A stretch of DNA of 64,000 nt from Nocardia fusca NBRC 14340 (GTDB lineage Bacteria > Actinomycetota > Actinomycetes > Mycobacteriales > Mycobacteriaceae): NCBI RefSeq assembly GCF_001618425.1, contig NZ_BDCU01000017.1, positions 582,392 through 646,391 of the forward strand, given 5' to 3'. A model generated the notes under the pieces. The model saw only the letters and a list, made by a program, of their open reading frames with translations. It was not told the origin of the DNA and did not search any database. Made by a program: the position numbers and the translations under genes. This document shows, in pieces, positions 18,280 to 27,105 of the stretch. Each line of letters opens with the position of its first letter. The first letter of the stretch is position 1.

Positions 18280-20121
18280 ATGCCACCGCTTCGTTCCCGA
18301 ACAACCACCATCGGCCGTAATGCCGCCGGCGCCCGCGCCCTGTGGCGGGCCACCGGTATGACCGATTCCGATTTCGGTAAGCCGATCGTCGCCATCGCCA
18401 ACTCCTACACCCAGTTCGTGCCCGGGCACGTGCATCTCAAGGACGTCGGCGAGATCGTGGCCGGCGCGGTGCGGGAAGCGGGCGGGGTACCGCGGGAATT
18501 CCACACCATCGCGGTGGACGACGGAATCGCCATGGGCCACGGCGGCATGCTCTATTCGCTGCCCAGCCGGGAGATCATCGCCGATTCGGTGGAATACATG
18601 GTGAACGCGCACACCGCCGACGCGCTGGTGTGCATCTCCAATTGCGACAAGATCACCCCGGGCATGCTGAATGCCGCCATGCGGTTGAACATCCCCACCG
18701 TCTTCGTCTCCGGCGGGCCGATGGAGGCCGGGAAGGCCGTGGTCGTGGGCGGGGTCGCGCAGGCCCCGACCGACCTGATCACCGCGATCTCGGCCAGCGC
18801 GAATTCGGCGGTCACCGATGAAGGATTGAGCGAGGTCGAGCGCAGCGCCTGTCCGACCTGCGGTTCCTGCTCCGGCATGTTCACCGCCAACTCGATGAAC
18901 TGCCTCACCGAGGCCCTGGGTCTGGCGCTGCCGGGTAACGGGTCGACGCTGGCCACCCATGCCGCGCGCCGTGCGCTGTTCGAACGGGCCGGACGGATCG
19001 TCATCGATATCGCGACCCGCTGGTACCGCGACGACGACGCGTCGGTGCTGCCGCGCAATGTCGCGAACGAGAAGGCCTTCCGCAACGCCATGGCCCTGGA
19101 CGTGGCGATGGGCGGATCCACCAACACTGTCCTGCACACGCTGGCCGCGGCGCAGGAAGGCGAGATCGATTTCGACCTGCACACCATCGAGACCATCAGC
19201 CGCACAGTGCCGACCCTGTCCAAGGTGGCGCCGAACTCGGACTACCACATGGAGGACGTGCACCGGGCCGGCGGTATCCCCGCCATCCTCGGTGAGCTGC
19301 GCCGGGCCGGTCTGCTGGAAACCGATGTGACGACCGTGCACAGCGCGTCGGTGGACGAATGGCTCGACACCTGGGACATCCGTTCCGGCAGGGCGTCCGA
19401 GGAAGCACTGGAGCTCTTCCACGCGGCGCCGGGCGGGGTGCGCACCACCGAACCCTTCTCGACCGAGAACCGCTGGTCGTCGCTGGACACCGATGCCGCG
19501 GGTGGCTGCATCCGCGATATCGAACACGCCTACACCGCCGAGGGCGGACTGGTTGTGTTGCGCGGCAATCTCGCGGTCGACGGCGCGGTGCTCAAGACCG
19601 CCGGTATCGACGAGGAGCTGTTCTCCTTCGAAGGCCCCGCCGTGGTGGTGGAGTCCCAGGAGGAAGCCGTCTCGGTGATCCTGGGCAAGAAGATCCGGCC
19701 CGGTGATGTGCTCGTGGTGCGGTACGAGGGTCCGGCGGGCGGACCGGGGATGCAGGAGATGCTGCATCCGACCGCGTTCCTCAAAGGCGCGGGTCTGGGC
19801 AAACAGTGCGCCCTGATCACCGACGGCCGATTCTCCGGCGGTACCTCGGGTCTGTCGATCGGCCATATCTCGCCGGAGGCGGCCAGCGGCGGCGTGATCG
19901 GCCTGGTGGAGAACGGCGACCGGATCCGCATCGATGTCGCGACCCGCACCCTGGAGGTCCTCGTCGACGAGGCGGTGCTGGCCGAACGCCGGGCCAAGAT
20001 GGAGGCCCGCGAGCGGCCGTGGCAGCCGCAGAACCGGGAACGGCCGGTCACCACGGCGCTGCGCGCCTATGCCGCGCTGGCGACCTCCGCCGACAAGGGC
20101 GCGGTCCGGCACGTGCCCTGA
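18280..20121 (+). CDS. ilvD: dihydroxy-acid dehydratase
   Basis: A 613-residue iron-sulfur dehydratase, the third common step of branched-chain amino acid synthesis. It carries the two cysteine motifs of the family ([20 protein letters not shown] and [19 protein letters not shown]) and the C-terminal segment [20 protein letters not shown]. Length is normal. It lies on the strand opposite to ilvBNC, between the cfp6-like and doxX-like genes. In M. tuberculosis ilvD is, as I recall, elsewhere, so this clustering is lineage-specific. A strong bidirectional terminator follows. Confidence 0.98.
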   Translation: MPPLRSRTTTIGRNAAGARALWRATGMTDSDFGKPIVAIANSYTQFVPGHVHLKDVGEIVAGAVREAGGVPREFHTIAVDDGIAMGHGGMLYSLPSREIIADSVEYMVNAHTADALVCISNCDKITPGMLNAAMRLNIPTVFVSGGPMEAGKAVVVGGVAQAPTDLITAISASANSAVTDEGLSEVERSACPTCGSCSGMFTANSMNCLTEALGLALPGNGSTLATHAARRALFERAGRIVIDIATRWYRDDDASVLPRNVANEKAFRNAMALDVAMGGSTNTVLHTLAAAQEGEIDFDLHTIETISRTVPTLSKVAPNSDYHMEDVHRAGGIPAILGELRRAGLLETDVTTVHSASVDEWLDTWDIRSGRASEEALELFHAAPGGVRTTEPFSTENRWSSLDTDAAGGCIRDIEHAYTAEGGLVVLRGNLAVDGAVLKTAGIDEELFSFEGPAVVVESQEEAVSVILGKKIRPGDVLVVRYEGPAGGPGMQEMLHPTAFLKGAGLGKQCALITDGRFSGGTSGLSIGHISPEAASGGVIGLVENGDRIRIDVATRTLEVLVDEAVLAERRAKMEARERPWQPQNRERPVTTALRAYAALATSADKGAVRHVP

Positions 20122-20139
20122 TCCGCCCCCGCGGCAACG

Positions 20140-20177
20140 AAAAAGGCGCTCCCTCGTATCCGAGGAAGCGCCTTTTT
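20140..20177. terminator. bidirectional intrinsic terminator between ilvD and doxX-like gene
   Basis: A GC-rich stem of about 11 bp with one mismatch (AGGCGCT paired with AGCGCCT, and CCTCG with CGAGG) is flanked by five A on the left and six T on the right (20140-20177). It can therefore terminate in both directions for the convergent genes. Confidence 0.9.
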
Positions 20178-20190
20178 TCGTCTCGCGATA

Positions 20191-21054
20191 TCAGTCGAAG
20201 GGGCCGATACCGGTCAGTGGGTTGCCGTCCTGGAGCCACCAGTAGGTGAGCACCGCGGCGGCGACCGCCAGGACGAAGACCACGAACGATCCCACCCCCG
20301 GCCGGACCGCCCAGCCCCGCCCGCGGTCGAGTGACCAGCGGCCGGGCCCGGTGAAGATGATGGCGGCCGCGGCGCCGGCCAGGATGCTCTCCATCTCGAC
20401 CGCCCCCGGACCGGCCTTGTACTGGAACCCGGGATGCATCCCCTGCTTCCAGAACCAGGCGTCCAGGATCACCGCCAGCACCGCGCCCGCGGCCAGCGGG
20501 GTGGCCAGGCCCAGGATCAGCAGTGCCCCGCCGCCGACCTCGCCGGCGGTCACCATGGCGGCGGCCAGCGAGGGATGCTTCCAGCCGCTGCTCTCCATCA
20601 TGGTTCTGGTGCCGTCCAGGCCGGGACCGTGGAACCAGCCCGTCAGTTTCTGCAGGCCGTGGTAGAGGAAGGTGGCTCCCACGACCAGGCGCAGGGTGAA
20701 GAGCCCGAAGTCGAGGGTGCCGCGGCGGAAATCGCCGTTGCGGCGGCGCAGGCCCCCGTTGGGCTGATTACCGGCCGGCGGGATGCTGGCGTAGTCGTAG
20801 GTGTCGTCGCGCGCCCCGGTCTTACCGGGGCCGGTGGGGCCCGGCGGATCGGCCGGTGCGCCACCGGTGGTCGCCGATGCGCTCACCGGGATCTCCTTCG
20901 TCATGGCCACTGGGGGGAACTGGCCGGTCGGGGAATCGTAGGGACTCCCGACCCCGCCCGCGGTGGTCGACACCGCACGCTGCTCTCCGGTAGACAGATT
21001 CCCGGGCCCCGCGGCCTCGGAGGACGCGGACCCGTTTCTCGCCTTGGCACTCAC
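20191..21054 (-). CDS. DoxX family membrane protein
   Basis: A 287-residue protein with a Pro/Gly-rich soluble N terminus of about 110 residues. A DoxX domain of four hydrophobic segments follows (FTLRLVVGATFLYHGLQKL opens the first). In M. tuberculosis the DoxX protein Rv3005c sits at this same place next to ilvB, and is part of a membrane oxidoreductase complex with SodA and SseA; the shared position suggests orthology. The start is GTG at 21054. AGGA directly abuts it, so ATG at 20904 is a possible alternative that would remove 50 residues. Confidence 0.85.
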   Translation of the reverse strand: MSAKARNGSASSEAAGPGNLSTGEQRAVSTTAGGVGSPYDSPTGQFPPVAMTKEIPVSASATTGGAPADPPGPTGPGKTGARDDTYDYASIPPAGNQPNGGLRRRNGDFRRGTLDFGLFTLRLVVGATFLYHGLQKLTGWFHGPGLDGTRTMMESSGWKHPSLAAAMVTAGEVGGGALLILGLATPLAAGAVLAVILDAWFWKQGMHPGFQYKAGPGAVEMESILAGAAAAIIFTGPGRWSLDRGRGWAVRPGVGSFVVFVLAVAAAVLTYWWLQDGNPLTGIGPFD

Positions 21055-21225
21055 TCCTCAACAGTAAGCCGACGATCCGCCCGGCACCGGCTGAATCGGC
21101 GGCGTGTCCGTGCCACGCGCAGGCCCCGTGTCACAGGGCGGACGAACCGCGCCGAAATGGACGCTTCTCGCCGCGGCGGGGCCTTCGGGGCACGGGCGGC
21201 GTCGTTTCCACTACGTTGGGAGATT

Positions 21226-22332
21226 ATGAGGTCGGTTGGCGCGCGGCGCGTGACGGTGGGGCTGGTACTCGGAGCGTTGGTGCTCAGTGGATGCGCCCGG
21301 TTCGACGATTCCGCATCCAGTCCGTTCACCCCGGAACCGACGCTGGAGGGCGCGGAACTCGAGCCGAAGAAACCCGAGCAGTCCGAGAGTTCCACCACCC
21401 GGCCCAGCGGTCCGTGTATCGACCCGGATCCGGCCGTGGTGGTGAGCTGCCTCGACACCACCGGGGGGCTGGTCGAGATGGGCGGGTACGCGCTGGTGGC
21501 CGAACGCCGTACCGGCCGGATCCTGCAGGTGGCGCCGGAGCAGCAGCCGATCGAAGTGGCCCGGGTCGACGTCGACCCCGCGGGCGACGGCGGGTTGAGC
21601 GATATCGCGATCTCCCCCACCTATGCCGAAGACGGGCTGATCTACGCCTATGTCACCACGCCCAGCGACAACCGGGTGGTGCGCTTCGCCGAAGGCGGGC
21701 CCGCGAAACCGGTATTGACGGGAATCCCCAAAGGCGCCACCGGTAATCGCGGGGCGATCGAATGGTCGAAACCCGATCAGATGCTGGTGCTCACCGGAGA
21801 CACCGGCGACCCCGCCGCGGCCGCGGATCCCGGGAGCCGGGCCGGGAAACTGCTGCGGGTGAACAATCCGAGCTCCAGTGGGGACGCGCCCACCGAGGTC
21901 GCGGTCGCCGGAATCGGCTCGGCCGGTGATATCTGCCTCGGCGCCGACCAGATCTGGATCACCGACCGCACCCCCACCATGGACCGGCTCCAGCGGATCG
22001 GCCCGGACGGTGTGGTCACCACCGCCTGGACCTGGCCCGACCGGCCGGGAGTGGCCGGGTGCGCGGTGACTGCCGAAGGCGTGGCGATCTCGCTGACCGA
22101 CGCGAAAGCGCTCGCGATGGCCGCGCCGGACCCCGAGACCTTCGCGGTCACCGCACCCCCGAGCGTTTTCGTCGCCAACAAGTACGGCCGCCTGCTCGGC
22201 GCCTCTCCGGGGATGGACGGGACCATCTGGGTGTCGACGGCGAACAAATCCGACGGTGGCGAGCCGACACCGAACGACGACCGGGTCGTGCGCATCCCGC
22301 CGCCCTCCGCCGGTGGTGGCGGGCCGGACTAG
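21226..22332 (+). CDS. LppZ-like lipoprotein with glucose/sorbosone dehydrogenase-type propeller
   Basis: A 368-residue lipoprotein. The signal peptide ends in the lipobox LVLSGC (Cys23). The mature domain has repeated beta-propeller blades, with the sorbosone/glucose dehydrogenase-like patterns GGLSDIAISPTYAEDGLIYAYV and NRGAIEWSKPDQMLVLTGDTG. It matches LppZ, which lies next to the DoxX gene in M. tuberculosis. Whether it is an active quinoprotein is not known. The ATG at 21226 has GGGAG 4 bases upstream. It is divergent from the DoxX gene. Confidence 0.88.
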   Translation: MRSVGARRVTVGLVLGALVLSGCARFDDSASSPFTPEPTLEGAELEPKKPEQSESSTTRPSGPCIDPDPAVVVSCLDTTGGLVEMGGYALVAERRTGRILQVAPEQQPIEVARVDVDPAGDGGLSDIAISPTYAEDGLIYAYVTTPSDNRVVRFAEGGPAKPVLTGIPKGATGNRGAIEWSKPDQMLVLTGDTGDPAAAADPGSRAGKLLRVNNPSSSGDAPTEVAVAGIGSAGDICLGADQIWITDRTPTMDRLQRIGPDGVVTTAWTWPDRPGVAGCAVTAEGVAISLTDAKALAMAAPDPETFAVTAPPSVFVANKYGRLLGASPGMDGTIWVSTANKSDGGEPTPNDDRVVRIPPPSAGGGGPD

Positions 22333-22417
22333 AGCCCGCACACAACCCGACACATCGCGATGTTCATCGACCGAGTTCTTTCGATGATTTCGGAGGCCGG
22401 AGTCCGTCAGCAGTGAT

Positions 22418-23164
22418 ATGCGATTGAGCGGTAAGAGTGCAGTGGTGTACGGGGCGGCGGGCAACATGGGGGGAACGGTCGCCCGAGCCTTCGCCCGACA
22501 CGGTGCCCATGTGTACCTGGTCGGTCGAACACAGTCGACGCTCGACGCAGTGGCCACGGAGATCGTCGAGGCGGGAGGCCGCGCTACGGTTGCTCGATTC
22601 GATGTGTTCGATCAACCGGCAGTCGAGGCCCACGCCGATCGAATCGTCCACCAGACCGGCAGCCTCGACATTTCTTTCAACGCGGTGGGAATGGAGGCGG
22701 TGCAGGACATACCGCTGGTGGATATGAAGCTCGAGGATTTCATGGCCCCGATCACGGATTCGGCACGCTCGCATTTCATCACCACGACAGCGGCGGCTCG
22801 CCGCATGACTGCACAAGGCTCCGGCGTCATTGTGCTGCTGTCCAGTTCAGCTGCCGGAGAATCGCGTCATCGGATGGGGGGATTCAATGTAGCTTGCGCG
22901 GGAATCGAAGCTCTGAACCGCGGGCTCGCGGGCGAGGTCGGCCGCGATGGCGTTCGAGTGGTGTGTATCCGTCCGAACTTCACCCCGGAGACGGCCCCCG
23001 GCCTTTCCGCGGAGGACCTCGCGCCGTTGACCCGCGACACACACCTGGGGCGGCTGCCGCGTATGAGCGAGATCGCCGAGGCAGCGGTGTTCGCCGTCTC
23101 GGACGGCGCAGGTGCGATGACCGGAACGGTGCTCAACCTCACCTGTGGCGCACTCGTCGACTAG
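22418..23164 (+). CDS. atypical short-chain dehydrogenase/reductase lacking the YxxxK motif
   Basis: A 248-residue Rossmann-fold protein of SDR length and layout: N-terminal nucleotide loop, NAV segment at 88-90, serine strand VIVLLSSSAA at 137-146. Two hallmarks are altered. The usual Y-x-x-x-K reads F-N-V-A-C (Phe156, Cys160), and the dinucleotide loop reads GAAGNMG, with Asn for the middle Gly. It cannot use the standard Tyr/Lys chemistry, so it is either a different enzyme, a binding protein or decaying. It opens the accessory stretch after lppZ and has no operon partner. Confidence 0.8.
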   Translation: MRLSGKSAVVYGAAGNMGGTVARAFARHGAHVYLVGRTQSTLDAVATEIVEAGGRATVARFDVFDQPAVEAHADRIVHQTGSLDISFNAVGMEAVQDIPLVDMKLEDFMAPITDSARSHFITTTAAARRMTAQGSGVIVLLSSSAAGESRHRMGGFNVACAGIEALNRGLAGEVGRDGVRVVCIRPNFTPETAPGLSAEDLAPLTRDTHLGRLPRMSEIAEAAVFAVSDGAGAMTGTVLNLTCGALVD

Positions 23165-23197
23165 AGTCTGTTTCGAAGTAGGTGATCCGCGTGGCTG

Positions 23198-23401
23198 TCA
23201 TCGCATGGAAAGCAGCCTCGGCGTCGTCGGGGCCGGTTGGTCGGACATGGCGGCTTTGTGCAGGGTGCGCACAACTTCGAGAGGCATGTGTGCGGGTGCG
23301 ACCCAGTCGTCGTCGGCGAAAAGCGCCGAGCGCGCTGTTTCCCCGCGGTCGGTGGGTCCGGCGAGTGCCATGACCATGACGTTGGTGTCGGCGATGATCA
23401 C
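23198..23401 (-). pseudogene. truncated VapC (PIN-domain toxin) remnant
   Basis: A 67-codon frame beginning IIADTNVMVMALAG, the N-terminal strand and first acidic residue of a PIN domain, and continuing to PLEVVRTLHKA. After that point homology stops; PIN toxins are usually about 130 residues with further Asp residues in the second half, so the catalytic site is incomplete. The GTG start overlaps the antitoxin stop as GTGA, the normal vapBC arrangement. The toxin is probably inactive. Confidence 0.75.
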
Positions 23402-23634
23402 TCGTCGTCCTCGCGTCCGGCGCGGATCTGGTCGACGACGGCGTCGGCGTCCATGGTCAAGGAGCGCCGTCCGACCAGGCTCTCGATCAGGTGCCTGTTG
23501 CGTTCGGCTCGGAATTCTCGTTCCAGCAGTGCGCGGAGATAGGTTTGGGTGGTCTGGCCGCGGGCGGCGGCGCGTCGGGCGATGGCATCACGGACTTATT
23601 CGGGGATGTCCTTGATCTGGATGGCGATACTCAC
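23398..23634 (-). pseudogene. VapB-type antitoxin with in-frame stop codon
   Basis: Reading from GTG at 23634 gives VSIAIQIKDIPE, then a TAA at 23596-23598, then VRDAIARRAAARGQTTQTYL and onward in the same frame to a stop overlapping the vapC start. The pattern is that of a ribbon-helix-helix/VapB antitoxin that in intact relatives reads straight through. A single substitution would restore it. With the toxin also truncated, the pair is a decayed toxin-antitoxin locus. Confidence 0.8.
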
Positions 23635-23649
23635 GCCATCAGGATGCAT

Positions 23650-23962
23650 GCGCAGCATCCTCCGGATGGCTGATTCATCCTACGGACGTATCCGGCGGGG
23701 GACAGCGCTACAGGAGGTGGGCACTGGTGCGGTGGTAGTTTCTGCTTGCCGAACTGGAGTCGAGTGGCGGGTGCACGGTGAAGACGACCCACTGGCCTGA
23801 CTGCCGGAACGACTCGAACGATCGCTCCTCGGCAGGCGTGCCGATAGACCCGATGACTGTGGCCGCGGCGGGAATCCGCTGTCCGAGCCTTTCCAGCGGT
23901 GGGGAGCTGCCGTCTTGACGGATACCCTTCGGCTACTTCACAACTCGTTCGAAAGGCGAGCT
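23650..23962. other. intergenic region with no supported gene
   Basis: About 310 bases upstream of the small secreted protein. No frame with a recognisable domain and no clear repeat is visible. It presumably contains the promoter of the gene at 23963. Confidence 0.45.
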
Positions 23963-24298
23963 ATGATCTCGAACAATGTCGTCAAAACCGTCGTCGCCTC
24001 GACGCTGCCGCTGATCGCCGCCACGGTCGTCGCCGGAGGCGCTTCCGCCGACGCCGGGCCGATGGCCGATGCGCAGGCCACGCCGATCGCCGGTATTCCG
24101 CTGGAGGAGCCTCAGGACGTCAAGACCAACCCGGGCGCCCAGTACCCCGATCCCGTGTTGAACGGCGCTGCCCTGGGCGCCGGTATCGGCTCGGCGGTCG
24201 GTTCGGCCACGGGTTCCGGTGGGCCGATCCTCGGTGGGCTGATCGGCGCCTTGGTCGGTGCGGTGAATCCCGACGTGGTCCCACAGGTTCTTCCCTGA
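23963..24298 (+). CDS. small secreted glycine-zipper protein
   Basis: A 111-residue protein with a signal peptide (residues 1-30, VVKTVVASTLPLIAATVVAG, cleavage near ASADA). The C terminus is a glycine-zipper-like hydrophobic stretch (GAALGAGIGSAVGSATGSGG, then PILGGLIGALVGAV). Such exported small proteins are frequent in Nocardia and mycobacteria; some associate with the cell envelope. The start at 23963 has GAAAGGCGAG just upstream. The gene ends 9 bases before the insertion sequence, so its original 3' region has been interrupted. Confidence 0.75.
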   Translation: MISNNVVKTVVASTLPLIAATVVAGGASADAGPMADAQATPIAGIPLEEPQDVKTNPGAQYPDPVLNGAALGAGIGSAVGSATGSGGPILGGLIGALVGAVNPDVVPQVLP

Positions 24299-24332
24299 AC
24301 TGACTAGGCAGTGTCTCGAAGCCGAGCAGCAG

Positions 24333-24360
24333 TTGAGGGCGGGCGCGAGCCCGCCCTCAA
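24333..24360. terminator. subterminal hairpin at left end of IS5-like element
   Basis: A 12-bp perfect stem (24333-24344 with 24349-24360) and a GCGA loop lie just inside the left inverted repeat and overlap the transposase stop. It may stop transcription entering from the neighbouring gene, or terminate the transposase mRNA. Confidence 0.6.
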
Positions 24361-25257
24361 CTGTTACTGAGCCATAGATTGATGGCGGCGATGTGGAGCG
24401 TGGCGAGGTAGCGGACGGCAAGTTTGTCGAACCTGGTCGCCACCGCCCGATGTTGTTTGAGCCGGTTGATACCGCGCTCGACGGTGTTGCGATCCCGGTA
24501 GATCACCGTGTCGAACGCTGGAGGCCGCCCACCATCGGAACCCCGCCGGAGTCGACGACCGGCCCGATCGGCCGGGACCGCGATCGTCGCCCGGTTCCCC
24601 CGCCGACGCAGATATTCACGATTCGCCCGAGAGGAATAGGCCTTATCGGCCAGGATCCGGTCAGGGCGGGTGCGTGCCCGCCCGCCCCCGAGGCGTGGCA
24701 CCGCGATCGCTTCGAGGACGGCCGGCATCTGCGGACTGTCACCGGCTTGACCACCCGTGAGCAGCATCGACAGCGGCTTGAGCCCGTTTTCGCAGGCCAG
24801 ATGCAGTTTGGTGCCCCACCCGCCCCGTGACCGGCCCAGGGCGTGATCGGATGGTTCGGCGCCGGGGGCCCCGGTGGTTCGGCTTGCGCTGCGGGGTCGC
24901 GGCGGGCTCCGGCAGCGTGCTGGTGAGCGCGCATGATCGTCGAATCCACACTCACCTGCCAGTCGATATCGCCGCTCGCCTCGGCGAAAGCCTGCAACAT
25001 TTTCAGGATGAAAACCCATGCACCAGCGCGTTGTCAGCGCCGGAACAGGCTATAGCTCGCCTGCCAGGACCCGTACTGCGGCGGCACGTCGCGCCAGGGC
25101 GAGCCGACCCGGGCCCGCCACCGGATTCCGTTGATGAGCTGTCGTTTCGTCCACATCGAGGGACGACCGGTCTTCTTGGATCGAGCAGCAACGGCGTCAG
25201 CCGCGCCCACTGGGCATCGGTCAGATCCGCGCGCCCCGTCACCGCCACGCTGGTCAT
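24357..25257 (-). pseudogene. IS5-family transposase, broken by frameshifts and a stop
   Basis: The reading starts MTSVAVTGRADLTDAQWARL at 25257. It must change frame near 25165 to reach KKTGRPSMWTKRQLINGIRW. It then meets an in-frame TGA at 25034-25036, where relatives have Trp (LFRRWQRAG). It continues through VSVDSTIMRAHQHAAGARRD, and changes frame again in a G/C run near 24865 to reach AEPSDHALGRSRGG. The rest (ILADKAYSSRANREYLRRRG, VERGINRLKQHRAVATRFDK) is intact. The DDE pattern of IS5 transposases is recognisable. One break might be a programmed frameshift; the stop is not. Confidence 0.85.
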
Positions 25258-25366
25258 GAGGTCTCCGGTAATTCAGGTTCTTCTTCGTCGCTGAACCATT
25301 TCCCGGAGACCTCGCTTGCGTCAGGTCATCGACACACCGACGCAGACAGCGTTCCTCACCACACCA

Positions 25367-25400
25367 GTTGGGGAATCGCCGCACAGCGGCGATCCCCAAC
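25367..25400. repeat. subterminal hairpin at right end of IS5-like element
   Basis: GTTGGGGA and TCGCCG pair with CGGCGA and TCCCCAAC across this interval, with a single bulged A. It mirrors the hairpin near the left end and lies upstream of the transposase start, where it could block read-through from outside. Confidence 0.55.
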
Positions 25401-25546
25401 TATCTACCACTTCGAGACACTGCCTAGAGGTCGCGGGAGGTGGTCGGGTAGCCCCCGGCCTGGAGTCGGCCGCCGCACCTCGACCCTGCTCCGCATCAGG
25501 CGCCGGAGCGGAGTCGGCGCGGGCACCGGGGGCCGACGCCCGGCGG

Positions 25547-26416
25547 TCAGCCCATTCCGTTCGCGCGTGCCGCGATGATGGCGGCCAGCTCGGCGGGTCG
25601 CTCCTCCGGGATCCAGTGTGCGGCGTCGAGGGTTTCGCCGCGGAACGGTCCGGTCACGTATTCGGCTGTCAGTTCGGCGCCCTTACGTGCCATGAAGACG
25701 TCCCGACTGCCCCATACATGCGTCGTCGGGACGCCGATGGCGCGCACGGCACGCCGCGGCTCGATGAGCGGCATGGCCCGGTACCAGTTCAGGGCGTAGT
25801 GCAGTGCTCCGCCGTCGACGATATCGCGCCGAACCCGGCCGAACTGTTCGTCGTCCAGCCGCGACAGTTCCCGGGCCCGGCGGTGCCACTGTGGGCTACG
25901 CGCGGCATCGGCCGCGCGAAATCCGCGCGCTATCAGCGCCTCGGGTAGCCAGGGCGCTTGGAACAACACCATGTAGAACGTGCGGAGCAACTGGGTGCTG
26001 CTGATACAGGATCGTACGAAAGCCATGGGATGCGGCACCGATACCGAGGTGAGGGTACGCACCAGGCCCGGGTGCGCCGCCGCGGTCGACCAGGCCACGG
26101 CCGATCCCCAGTCGTGGCCGACGAGATGCACCGGTTCGCCACCGAGTGTGTCGATCAGCGCCGCCGTATCACCGACCAGTGCACTCATCCGGTAGGCGAA
26201 CCGCCCGCGTGGCCGGGCGCCGGGCGAGTACCCGCGCTGATCGGGCGCGATCGTGCGGAAGCCGCGCTCGTGCAGATAGGGAGTGAGACGCGACCACTGC
26301 CGGGAGGTCTGCGGGAATCCGTGCAGTAGCACGATCGGAACGCCGTCGGACGGACCGTCGTCGATCACGTCGAAGGTGAGCCCGTCATTGGTGAACGTTG
26401 TCAGCCGATTGTTCAT
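25547..26416 (-). CDS. alpha/beta hydrolase, epoxide-hydrolase-like
   Basis: A 289-residue hydrolase with HGFPQTSRQW at 32-41 (oxyanion region), APDQRGYSPGARP at 58-70, nucleophile elbow GHDWGS with Asp102, and a C-terminal His in TLDAAHWIPEERP. An Asp nucleophile in GHDWGS is the pattern of soluble epoxide hydrolases and related dehalogenases. The cap domain is helical and contains a Tyr that could assist ring opening, but the paired tyrosines cannot be fixed by eye. It lies just beyond the insertion sequence and is transcribed toward it. Confidence 0.85.
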   Translation of the reverse strand: MNNRLTTFTNDGLTFDVIDDGPSDGVPIVLLHGFPQTSRQWSRLTPYLHERGFRTIAPDQRGYSPGARPRGRFAYRMSALVGDTAALIDTLGGEPVHLVGHDWGSAVAWSTAAAHPGLVRTLTSVSVPHPMAFVRSCISSTQLLRTFYMVLFQAPWLPEALIARGFRAADAARSPQWHRRARELSRLDDEQFGRVRRDIVDGGALHYALNWYRAMPLIEPRRAVRAIGVPTTHVWGSRDVFMARKGAELTAEYVTGPFRGETLDAAHWIPEERPAELAAIIAARANGMG

Positions 26417-26466
26417 GAGTCCCCCTGGCCGGTGTGCGTCGATCCGACGGTGCCACGGTACCGACG

Positions 26467-27105
26467 TCAGGCCCCGGCCGCGACGACCGGTTGCCGGAGG
26501 ATGGTGCGCAGCTTCTCGGGCGCCACTTTGCGGGCGTCACCGAGATAGATCTCGTGGTGCCGGCCGACCATCCGGAACCCGTTGTCCGGCACGAATTCGT
26601 GGTGCATCCGGGCCAGCACCTCGGTCTCGTCGTCGTAGGAGCCGATGTGCAGCGTCTGCACACAGCGCCCCTCGGACAGGCCGTCCAGGCGTACCTCGAG
26701 CAGACGCGCCGGTCGGTTCTTGGCCGCGACCTGCTCGACGGCGGCCGCGAACAGACCGGGCTCTATCCAGTCGGGGACCATGATCATCAACGTCCAGTCC
26801 CAGCGGGACTTGTCACGCGCGGCGGTGAAGGAATCCATATCGTCGGCCCACCACAGACCCTCCAGCGGCATGACGACATAGTCGCGTCCCAACTCGCGTT
26901 TGCTGGCGAACTTGAGTGCGTAGGCCAGGGGGTAGAGCGCCTCGGTCGCGTGCGCGAAGGCAGGGTCGGTATTGGGATCACCGTGCCCGTCGATCATGAG
27001 GTACTGCAGATCGGGCACGTCCACCACCTGGAATCGGCCCTGCCGGGCACGATAGGCCTCGATCTCCTTCTTGAAGTCGATCTTGTCAGCCGTTTTGTCC
27101 ACCAT
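26467..27105 (-). CDS. GyrI-like small-molecule-binding protein
   Basis: A 212-residue protein of the GyrI-like (SOUL/GyrI) superfamily: KIDFKKEIEAYRARQGRFQV, then LQYLMIDGHGDPNTDPAF, then LYPLAYALKF, and a second half with LEVRLDGLSEGRCVQTLHIG and the FVPDNGFRMVGRHHEIYLGD strand. GyrI-like domains bind small hydrophobic ligands. No DNA-binding domain is attached. The start overlaps the PadR gene by 20 bases, so regulator and binding protein are co-translated, suggesting that it buffers or senses the same compound. Confidence 0.85.
   Translation of the reverse strand: MVDKTADKIDFKKEIEAYRARQGRFQVVDVPDLQYLMIDGHGDPNTDPAFAHATEALYPLAYALKFASKRELGRDYVVMPLEGLWWADDMDSFTAARDKSRWDWTLMIMVPDWIEPGLFAAAVEQVAAKNRPARLLEVRLDGLSEGRCVQTLHIGSYDDETEVLARMHHEFVPDNGFRMVGRHHEIYLGDARKVAPEKLRTILRQPVVAAGA

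Larger units (their letters stand above)
24308..25423 (-). mobile_element. decayed IS5-family insertion sequence
   Basis: A 1116-bp element. The ends form perfect inverted repeats, GCAGTGTCTCGAAG (24308-24321) and its complement (25410-25423). Each end is flanked by CTAG (24304-24307 and 25424-25427), which looks like a 4-bp target duplication of the YTAR type used by IS5; because CTAG is itself palindromic, it could instead belong to an 18-bp inverted repeat. A subterminal hairpin is present near each end. The transposase inside carries at least one stop and frame breaks, so the copy is not autonomous as read. Confidence 0.85.

Noticed and set aside
18010..20112. Minus-strand open frame of 700 codons antisense to ilvD
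   Set aside because: Low-complexity composition typical of the antisense of a high-GC gene; ilvD on the other strand is certain.
24357..25257. Intact two-ORF transposase with programmed frameshift
   Set aside because: A single programmed shift could explain one break, but an in-frame TGA at 25034-25036 and a second frame change in a G/C run also exist, so the copy is called a pseudogene.
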